A stretch of DNA of 64,000 bases from NCBI GenBank assembly GCA_029532415.1, contig JAQOTA010000060.1, positions 3,596,001 to 3,660,000 of the forward strand, in the 5' to 3' direction. A model generated the notes under the pieces. It was not told the DNA's origin and made no database searches. It saw only the letters and a list, made by a program, of their open reading frames with translations. Shown here piece after piece: positions 55,547 through 64,000 of this stretch (position 1 is its first letter; the number at the start of each line of letters is the position of its first letter). Origin of the DNA: Marasmius tenuissimus. Lineage: Eukaryota; Basidiomycota; Agaricomycetes; Agaricales; Marasmiaceae. The translations under genes were made by a program, and so were the position numbers.

Positions 55547-58014
55547 ATGAGCAACGGACAAGATATTCCACTGCCTCGAGGACCAAAGGTAAGGATCGCT
55601 CTTCGTACTTTCACGGCCTTGATGAACATTACTCCTGAATCCCGCACAGAACCCAAAACTAGCCTTGATAGCGTGCGTTCAGTCGTGAAGCTCGGCGAGG
55701 TAAACTTGACAGTATTACACGCAGCGTAATTGGCACTGTTGGTAGCGGGAAATCTACGGTGAGCTAGCGAGGGTCGGTTTTGCGATTTCACGAACACTAA
55801 TGCCCCTACGAGTTCATCAACCTCGCCACCGGAGGGGACCGTCGTGTCGCAAAAGCTATGGGGCCCTGTACAGACAAGATCAGTCCCTCGCAGATCTTCC
55901 AAGTCGGTTTAAGCAAGCAAGATGTTCGGTTAATCGACACCCCAGGGTTCGACGAAACGAACCTGAAGGACTTGGGTACGACTCTAGGAGATATCGACAA
56001 ATTCCTTAATACAAGGTACGTACGAAGATCATGTTTTTATACACTGTTATTTCTCAACCCGCACGTACAGCTTCCAGAATCAAAGATTGGCTGGAATAAT
56101 CTACCTACATCGTGCCCTCTATAAGGATGCGAGCAGCATTTTGCCGACTGAACTCAGGCAACTCCGAATGCTCTGCGGAGAAGAAACGCTCAAGAAGGTA
56201 GTCATCGTGACAAACGGATGGGAAGAGGTGCCGCGGGAGGATTGGGATACTCGTCGGGGTGCCCTCAAGGTTGGAAGCTTCCGACCCGCTCTTGACGACG
56301 GTGCCAGAATGAAGGTCCTTGAGCATGAACGGGACTCGGTCAGGGCGATTGTCAGTCTATTCATTGAGCCCGAAGTGGAGCGCCTTCTGGACGAGGATAC
56401 CGACCTCAAGGAATTCATGGTCGAACTACAAGGCGATAGCGATAGTTTGCCGCCGCCCCTCTCAGTCGCTTCGACTTCCCCAGGAGAGCCTACTGCCACC
56501 CATCTGCCTACCGAAGCACTCTTGAGACCACCTCGGTGGAACGCCGCGGAAGAAGATGTGGACATTGATGAGGACAAACGCCAGGTATACGATTTTTTTG
56601 GGGACAAGGATAAGTGCGGTGGGGTGTTGAAACTGAGGAATGGGGATGCCCAGGAGTGGTTAGATCTCCTGCAGGGGGTGAGACTGTAACCTAGTCAACG
56701 ACGCAAGGGTGCTGAACAATGCTTTGCCATCGCAGCTCCTATATTGGACGGGGATCAAGAGGCAGATCAGATCAACCATTTTCAAGGTGATGCTACGTCT
56801 CTCGAAGGAGTCAGGATTGTGTCCCAGGTGCTTGACGATCAAAAATGTGCAGAGGTTGGGCCCGCAAGTCGCAGGAGGTGGCTTCGGAGATGTCTGGAAG
56901 GGTAGGATCAAGGATCAGACGGTGTGTCTGAAGCTCGCGAGGGTATTCGCCGATACCGATATACAGATAGTAGTCAAGGTGCGCGCATTCTCCATTTCAA
57001 CTTCTCGCCTTTGGACTCATCGTATGCTAGGAGTATATGCAAGAAGCGATGGTCTGGCAGCAACTCGAGCATCCAAACCTTCTTCCTTTTATTGGAATGT
57101 ACCGCTGCGACGTTGAAGAAGGAGGAAGAATGTGCCTGGTCTCGCCGTGGATGGAAGGGGGTAATCTTGCAGCGTTCCTCCAAACGACCAGGCCGGAACA
57201 GGTCAAATGTTTTTCCTTGGTGATCGCTTCCTCGCCCTCTTTTAATGCATCGACAGTTCATATGATCATAGGCATCCGACGTAGCCTCTGGGCTCAATTA
57301 TCTGCACGACCTCAGGATTGTTCATAGCGACCTGAAAGGAGTGAGAGTTCGGTATATCATCGCTGGCTAATTATCGAATCTGATCAGCTTGTCAAACAGG
57401 TCAACGTCCTTATCACCCCTGAGCTCAGGGCATGCATAACAGATTTCGGGCTATCTCACCTTGCCGATTCGCGCGCACTAAAGCTATCAACGCCAGGTTT
57501 CACAAATCGCAAAACAGGGACGACCCGATGGCTTGCCCCAGAACTTTTGAATCCAGGCAAGGAAGAGTCCGGAGTGACTACGCAGAAGAGCGATATATAC
57601 GCATACGGCTGTGTTTGCTATGAGGTACGATCATGGTCTCTCTTATGCCCATCAGAAGCTAACAGTTTTTGGGCCATGGCACAGATCTTTACAGGAGGAC
57701 ACGTGCCGCTGTATGAAAAGAAGGACCCTGCGGTACACGCTGCGATCACAAACGGTGAAATACCTTCTCGTACGAAGGGGCTGGAACGGAAACAGCACGA
57801 TGAGATATGGAAGTTTATGGTCTTATGTTGGAGTCGCGATCCTTCGCACCGACCCAGTGCCACGAAAGCTCTTGAAGAAATCTGTAGCTTTGAAAGGTCG
57901 AGGGGAGTTGGCGATATAAAGCCCGCGTCGGAATGGAACTCAGACCATTGGGTACGGAGAAACGTGGAGGAGCCTCGTTCCAACTTGGGGCTGCTGTCCC
58001 AGGTACGGATATAG
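55547..58014 (+). CDS. P-loop G-domain-TKL kinase fusion, copy C
   Basis: The N-terminal module is a P-loop GTPase of the AIG1/dynamin-like type common in mushrooms: Walker A GTVGSGKST (about 55725-55758), then FINLATGGDRRVAKAMG, LIDTPGFDET (G3), AGIIYLHRALY, ELRQLRMLCGEETL and KKVVIVTNGWEEV (G4-like). An acidic linker ends FGDKDKCGGVLKLRNGDAQEW. After the phase-0 intron at 56686 comes the kinase: GGGFGDVW, VCLK, IVHSDLKG (HRD changed to HSD, Asp and Lys kept), DFGLSHLADS, TRWLAPELL, DIYAYGCVCYE, ending DWNS-type tail with TAG at 58012-58014. Seven or eight introns of ~50 nt. ATG 55547 is the likely start, but the first junction is not phase-consistent as I read it. It belongs with the genes at 1, 1606 and 59255. 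Confidence 0.75.
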
Positions 58015-59254
58015 CTACGAAGGTGTGAGAAGGGCTTCAGACATGCTGTTGATTGATTGAAGGTATGAACTAGCCAGCCGAAAGAGATACCAACCGTAGC
58101 TAGATTCCATCGTTGACTTCGATCTTGGGTGTTGCACGTTGCGCCGTTGCGCCTTTGTTCTACGTTCAATATTTTTGGCATTTCCAATTATATACCAAAA
58201 TTAATGTGCGTTAAGCTCGAGTGCTCATATCACCGCTCCATGACAATGTCTTGGGCATTAATCGCACCAGCTTCGCCTCACTACCCACCTCCCCGACACG
58301 ACATGAAATAGTCTTGACTTCGAACTGAGAGGCCCCGGTAAGACCTTCGAGAAAGAGAAGAGTCAAAGCAGTCATCGACTCAGCTGGTGTCATAAGATTG
58401 TGCTGCCACGTTCGGCGGTGGGAGTGCAGAACGGTCGCTACCTGACCACGACGTGACGAACTTTTGGGGCTTCTGGAAGAGACCGAATATATTCAGTGAT
58501 TACCGTCTATCAGCATGGGAGTACAGCGCAGACGTGTCCAGCCCAGTGGATTGATTGAAAGGGGGGGGAAAGGAACGACGGGATGTGCATTGGACGGGGC
58601 GGTATATGTGAGAAACGTGAGGGTGCCAAATACAGATCAATATACGTACAAATGCGGCGAACGATCGAGTTTTATATTTCGATGTATGTAAACGTAACAA
58701 GGGAGGTCCCAAGGTGGGGTTGATGCCCTTCCTGATATAGAACTACAGTAGCTCCCACAACGGCTGCCTACACCCTCTAGTGTGTGCAACGTCTTGAAAC
58801 GTCTGTATGAACTCTCTGGCTTCGTAGAATGCGATTTAAAAGTTGCCTAAACGAAAACTTTTGAGGGATACACGGAGGACGGGCCTGAAGCTTGGAGCAC
58901 ATGCCGGCGTCAAAGCATCTCAAAGTAATAATATGCTTTGACCAGGTCAAAGCGATCACGAAACTCTATTGAGATCTCCGCGCCTTCTCAGGCCCCAGAA
59001 ATGGTTCCGAGCCGAATGAATCCAATAAATCTTGGCTCGATCTTGAATTCATTCGCCGGGCCGGACAAAAACGCGGTCAGTTAGGGTCAGTCGGACAAGA
59101 ATGCAGCTCTACGTCGGTCATGATGCCGGAAAGAATGGCCCAAGAACATGATCTGACTCGACCCAGCATTCTGGGGCGCCGTAGGTCGAGAAAAAAAGGC
59201 TGTATAGGCCGCTTATAAGTCGGACAAAGCTATCTAAATTGGGGGTTTGTCGGG
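58015..59254. other. Intergenic
   Basis: No supportable gene. A short C/G-poor region around 58.95-59.2 kb contains repeated tcggacaa(a/g) units (near 59072, 59091, 59219). The promoter of the 59255 gene should lie here. Confidence 0.4.
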
Positions 59255-62027
59255 ATGGGTTTTAAGGGGTCTTGCATGCGCTCAGTCATAAAAGGCTGTC
59301 GACATGATGACCCACCCGACGAAAGTGATGGTGAGTTTCCCTCCTCTTTGCAAGCATTGGTTTGTGTTAATGTCTCCACACAGGAGGGTCCAACTTTAGT
59401 AGCGTGCGTGGCAGTTCGACGTCTCGCCCTGTGCAGGCAAAGTTAATTGTCTACTCAGCGTCGTCGGTGCCAAAGGTAGTGGAAAATCCACGGTCAGTTT
59501 GTCGTACCAATCTATTAGCCCTCTAGATACTAACGTTTTATCAAGTTTATCGACTTGGTTTGCACTAGTGGCCTTGTCGTTGAGCAACATCTTCAATCCT
59601 CCCTTCAATCCTTTCCCACCAGCATTAAGCCTTCGCCGAAATTCTTGATAGGAGATACCATTTTCCAGTTGATTGAAGCCCCGGGATTCGATGACTGGTA
59701 TATGGAGTCTTCGGTCCTCGAAACGCTGGACACGTACCTGGATAACATGTGAGTGAAATAGATATCGGCCGCCCGTTATCTATTCAACGACGTCATCCCC
59801 TAGGCTCGAGCCGAGCCCAAGGCTGGCGGGAATAATATACCTCCATCGCCTCTCAGACGTCCGTATGGGCGGAATGTCAGTAGACAATTTCAGGATGTTT
59901 CGGAAGCTTTGTGGCGAAGCGACTCTCAGAAGCGTCGTTATCGTAACCAACGGATGGGAAGAGGTGCCGAAGGAGAATGGCGAAGCCCGTGAGCGAGAAC
60001 TGGGGTGCACCCTCTTCAAGCCCGCCCTCGACGAGGGTGCGCAACTAGCTCGCCATCATAATACCTACGAATCTGCCGTAGCCATCATGGGGTCTTTGAA
60101 TAATTCACCCCCACTGCAGGCTCGGACCGGAACCGTGGGCGAAGGGAAGCAGCTGGACGCCACCGCGGGTCAAGTCCTGACCAGTGAGACTTCGGAGGCG
60201 AAGAATCTCAACCAAGACTCGTATTGGCCTGCGGGTGGGGTTACATGTTCGTATCTCCTCGGGGTTAGTTGATTAGACAATCGCTGATGTTCAACCGTAC
60301 CCAGCTTTTATCGCGACACTTTATCGACGTTTGTTTCAGCCACTTCTCTCTGCAAGAACTATGCTCGAGAGCAATGTCGACACTCCCAGGGTAGCACGTA
60401 CTTCTGGCAACGACTGTAAAGTTGAGAGTGCTCCAGCCACTCCCGATACAGAGAGCCTCAGCGTTCCTGACGATGTTAAGGAAGTGCCAGTGTTCCAGCC
60501 CATGCAGAAGAACTTAGCCATCAAGAAAGGAGCTGAAGAGGACGAACCGAGAACGGAGAAACACCTATCGTGCATACAGAAGTTTTTCCAAGACGACCAG
60601 AACTGCCGAAACGTATTGGAAACACGGGAGGAGAAGGCTCAGAGATGGTTGGATATGATGCAGACGGTCTGGAATTTAATTGGAATTGGCAGCTCACAGG
60701 TACTGAAAATGAATGATGACATTTCTGTATAGCTTTTAGACGACCCAAGAATTCCGAGGGCGACAAGGTCAACTATATTCAAGGTTATTCTACGACTCTC
60801 CAAAAGATCCGGAATGTTTCCGAAGTGTTTGACGATCAAGAATGTGGAGACGTTAAATGGGGTTCCGGTCGCAGGGGGCGGTTTTGGGGACGTCTGGAAA
60901 GGGATGATCGCGGGCCAGGCTGTGTGTCTGAAAGTTGTGAGGGCCTATGTGGCTTCTGACGTGCAGCAACTTGTCAATGTAAGTGTGTTCACCTATCAAA
61001 ATCTCGCGCTTGAGACTACTAGAACATAGGCGTATACACAAGAGGCGATCGTTTGGCAGCAACTCAAGCATCCAAATCTTCTGCCATTTGTGGGAATGTA
61101 CCGTCTCAACGAAAGCGAGGGACGATTGTGCTTAGTTTCGCCGTGGATGGAACAGGGCAACCTACCGACCTTCCTTCAGAATACCCCTAAAGAACGCGTT
61201 GATCACCTAGCCTTGGTAACCTCCTCTGAGCTACGCTACTTCTGTACACCGAAAATCTGATGCGATCATAGGCATCTGATGTGGCATCTGGTCTGGCCCA
61301 TCTTCATGACCTGAGGATCGTGCACGGCGACGTGAAAGGAGTGGGTTCTTGTTGCGTGTCGTTGGTTGAGTCGTGAAGCTAACCGGTCTTTGCGCCAGCT
61401 CAATGTTCTCATCACCCCCGAGTTTAAGGCATGTATAGGGGATTTTGGATTGGCGCGTGTTGCCGACTCTCACGCACTGAAGTTGTCCACGTCCTTCACG
61501 AGTCGCTCAAAGGGCACAATGCGTTGGCTAGCCCCAGAGTTGCTAGATCCGGGGCTCTCTGGAGTGTCCTCTATGCAGAGTGACATGTACGCATACGGTT
61601 GCCTTTGCTACGAGGTACGTCGTCTTCGCTCTTCCCCAATCTCACGGGCTGCATGCGCTGACAGCGATAAAACGTATTACAGATCTTTATGGGACGTCCT
61701 CCCTTCTACAATCTCTCTGATGGTGCGGTTATCGTTGCTGTTCTTGCCAAGCGAGAGCAGCCTTCTCTTCCTCCAGAGTCCCAGCTTGACCGTGGCGATG
61801 AGATATGGAGGTTTATGACTTCGTGTTGGAATTATGACCCTAGTTCTCGGCCCACTGCCGCGAGAGCTCACGATCACATCCGCCACCTCTTGAGCTCAAA
61901 AGGGGTTACGGGTAGTCAGGGAGGCCACCCGTCGACTCCTCGGGACTGGAATTTGCTCAATATTGAATCGATACGGGGCAATGTGGAGTATCCCGATCTA
62001 GATTTAGCCTTGTTCTCTCGGTCATGA
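59255..62027 (+). CDS. P-loop G-domain-TKL kinase fusion, copy D
   Basis: Exons 59255-59330, 59437-59492, 59546-59748 and from 59804 are phase-consistent. Walker A is GAKGSGKST; the G3 position reads LIEAPGFDD (EAPG in place of DTPG), which may weaken GTP hydrolysis. Then AGIIYLHRLSDVRMGG, NFRMFRKLCGEATL and VVIVTNGWEEVP follow. After an intron near 60250-60338 a linker ends KFFQDDQNCRNVLETREEKAQRW, and the kinase part gives GGGFGDVW, VCLKVV, WMEQGNLPTFLQ, IVHGDVKG (HGD), GDFGLARVADS, MRWLAPELL and DMYAYGCLCYE, with the tail DWNLLNIESIRGNVEYP. The TGA stop (62025-62027) lies inside the target duplication of the next element. All kinase catalytic residues except the Arg of HRD are present. Probable signalling receptor; trigger unknown. 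Confidence 0.78.
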
Positions 62028-62032
62028 TTGTC

Positions 62033-62774
62033 CAGTGTTGTGGAGGGCAGTGGAATTCCACCGCCCTTGTCAAAGGTCAGCAGGGCAGTGCCCCAATTGA
62101 AGGGCACTGGCAGGGCACCGCCCAGTCTGCTGCCCACACGTGATTTTCAGGTGACATATCACGGACTAGCGCGCCGACTTCCGAGTCCGAGCTTCACTTC
62201 GTATGATAGACTAGGTACAGGCCAATCTGAGTAGTACCACATGTCAATCAATGCTTGTAAATTGTCGTCAAGGTCAACAACACTGTCTGACCTCGCGCCG
62301 CGAGAACCTCTATCAATTAGCTCCGAAAATTCTGCTTTCTGTTGAAAGAAGTGATTAACCTGTGTTTGAAACTTCTCGACCCAGCGGCTGAATGGGAATT
62401 GAATAGGTCGGCGATTGTCACGCTGATCAGCTCACTGGAGTTTGGAGGAAGAGGGGTCTGGATGATTGAAGCAAATAGTACAAGCTCTGCATGCAAATTC
62501 ACATTTAATGATGATGTATTAATAGTGAATAACACTAGAATATCATACTAACGGTACGACTGCGACTCCATAGAAATAGGTGAGAAGAAACTTCGAGTCG
62601 GCAATGAGAAACCCTGGGGGAACTTTGAATGAGCGCCCTTGTAATCTTATTGGCGCTAATAAATAACCGGGCTGGCCAAGGGCACCCAGGCAGCGACTCG
62701 GCTAGAGAGCCGGTGCCTGGCCACTGCCTTTGCACAAGGGCAGGACACCAAGGGGCACTGCCCGTCCAACACTG
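62033..62774. mobile_element. hAT-like non-autonomous element
   Basis: 742 bp with ends CAGTGTTG(T/G)... in inverted orientation and a perfect 8-bp duplication tgattgtc (62025-62032, 62775-62782). CAGTG-type ends and 8-bp duplications are hallmarks of hAT elements. Internal sequence has no transposase; GGGCAGTG/CACTGCCC units repeat near both ends. It sits immediately behind the stop codon of the kinase gene and forms its 3' UTR region. Confidence 0.87.
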
Positions 62775-62782
62775 TGATTGTC

Positions 62783-63554
62783 AGCCCCTTTGATAACAGA
62801 CGACTGGCAACGCAATCTACGAACCTATTGACTAGTAAGTACTAAGGATTGAGAAAATGGCGAGTAAACGCGGGCTAATCATCCATCATAGTCCTATTCG
62901 GAGGAAGTACTTCCGAAGTTCGTAGGTACTATTCTGAAAGTGGAGTATGAAATATGGAACAGTGTCTTTCGCATGCTGGTCAAAATTTATCGGGATCCAG
63001 AAGGTAGTAACTGGCAGTAGCGACCACTGAACCTAGCGGCACGAAAGATCTCGTGGTGGTGTGGTCTGGCTAAGCGAGGCCACCAATTTCATACACCATG
63101 TCTCCTTGTTCCCTTCTATATGTTCCTGCGTTGATCAATAATCTCTATCTCCACATTGTTAGCTACACTTCTGCAATCACTGTGTTGCGTGGTTGTCGGC
63201 CATCCGGGAGCTTTCAGCTGGTGGACTGTGGCCCGATGAGTCGTTAGCAAACGAACTCGTCGCCGTTAGTCTTCACCGATCATCAATGAGGTCAAGGGAG
63301 TGCGCGAAGAGTGGGCTGCTTCCTCGAGTGCGAGTGGATATCATGCCAATACCATCGCGATGAGACGAGGACGATTGAAGATGATTTGCGGAAAAGTAAG
63401 AAAATCCGTCTGAGCCATTCACATTACACGGTTACTAACAAAAGTACATACATACATTGACAATTTCCCGTCTATCCACTATACATGAGCAAATACACCG
63501 AGGTAAAACGAACTGAACCAGAGCAGGCGAAAGTAGCGTGCATGGTATCCATCA
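62783..63554. other. Intergenic
   Basis: No supportable gene between the hAT-like element and the last open frame. Confidence 0.4.
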
Positions 63555-63986
63555 TCAAGTCAGGGCGTTTGTGGTCCGGATGCCCACGAGATTCTTGAAC
63601 CATCTAATCCAGGATCCTTGCGGGACGTTTGTAGTCGAGCTGTCGCCTGAATGCAAGAAACTATTCAGCTCCTCCCACAAACGCGTCACCCTCGCCTCCA
63701 AGACTTGACGTTGCCTCTCCACTGCCTGCCTCTCTATTGCCTCCTTTTCAGATTCGCCGGGATTGTGAAAGGTTCCTGGAGAATACCGAGAGCAATCAGC
63801 AACGGGAAGAGTGAATCTGACATTGTGTTGGATCGTAGGGGAACGTTGAGTACCTTCAACTGGGATTTTACGTATCCTCGATTCCCCATGCCGAAGACTC
63901 TCTGTCATGCGGCGAATGACTGCCAATCCTGCACCCGTCGTATTGAGAGATCTCCTCTGGTTCACCAGCTCGATCTGTATCCGCAA
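63555..63986 (-). CDS. Hypothetical protein, 3' part at right edge
   Basis: An open frame of 143 codons reading leftward to a stop at 63555. The C-terminal half, SEKEAIERQAVERQRQVLEARVTRLWEEL, is a strong coiled-coil-like helix, ending SWIRWFKNLVGIRTTNALT. The upstream part is Arg-rich. The frame is open up to the window edge, so the first ATG (63986) may not be the true start and the gene probably continues to the right. An intron in the middle (near 63780-63870) is possible. No family recognised. Confidence 0.45.
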   Translation of the reverse strand: MRIQIELVNQRRSLNTTGAGLAVIRRMTESLRHGESRIRKIPVEGTQRSPTIQHNVRFTLPVADCSRYSPGTFHNPGESEKEAIERQAVERQRQVLEARVTRLWEELNSFLHSGDSSTTNVPQGSWIRWFKNLVGIRTTNALT

Positions 63987-64000
63987 AGGCCGTGGACGTC

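Overview
The window is nuclear DNA of a filamentous basidiomycete, most likely an Agaricomycete. The signs are many short GT-AG introns (about 45-70 nt), small dispersed genes on both strands, an NTPase with the Agaricomycete-type LW-A-(V/I)-x-GVG-x-SH-x-x-EQQF lead-in to a NACHT P-loop, conserved housekeeping genes with fungal intron patterns (PPE1, SDH3), and a dense load of fungal transposons (a Plavaka/CMC-like element, a Helitron-like gene, a MULE-like element with 9-bp target duplications, hAT-like MITEs and solo LTRs). No tRNA or rRNA was recognised. Exon models were worked out by eye from splice signals and frame continuity.

Layout. 1-731 (minus): 5' part of a tyrosine-kinase-like (TKL) kinase gene running off the left edge. 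1606-5637: NACHT-TKL kinase fusion, nine exons, interrupted by one TAG. 5894-7528: PPE1 (PP2A methylesterase), convergent with SDH3 (7870-8714, minus). 9085-9735: TKL kinase relic. 10574-11225: small probable beta-trefoil protein. 12732-14114: F-box protein. 16555-17249 (minus): two-exon gene of unknown function inside a repeat-rich tract. 18.9-29.2 kb: nested transposons. A 3.36-kb MULE-like element with a decayed RecQ-like helicase splits an ORF, and next to it lies a broken Helitron-like gene containing a solo LTR and a hAT-like MITE. 29594-30564: hypothetical gene. 31581-32715 and 34055-34866: tandem duplicates of a secreted, probably GPI-anchored, cysteine-rich protein. 35217-37535 (minus): hypothetical multi-exon gene. 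37896-50949: a 13-kb element with TIRs, a 2-bp target duplication and subterminal GTACAAC repeats. It carries a Plavaka-like transposase, two leftward accessory genes (DUF6698-like, KOW-like) and a nested NACHT gene. 51-55 kb: a foldback MITE, an F-box pseudogene and a PPE1 pseudogene. 55547-58014 and 59255-62027: two P-loop G-domain-TKL kinase fusions, the second ending exactly where a 742-bp hAT-like element inserted.

The unifying theme is a family of receptor-like fusion genes. Different N-terminal modules (NACHT, P-loop GTPase, or a charged disordered segment) join, through one conserved linker and one phase-0 intron, to the same TKL kinase. An intact NACHT paralogue sits within a large transposon. 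These look like fungal NLR-like sensors with kinase output, diversified by duplication and exon exchange; their function is inference.
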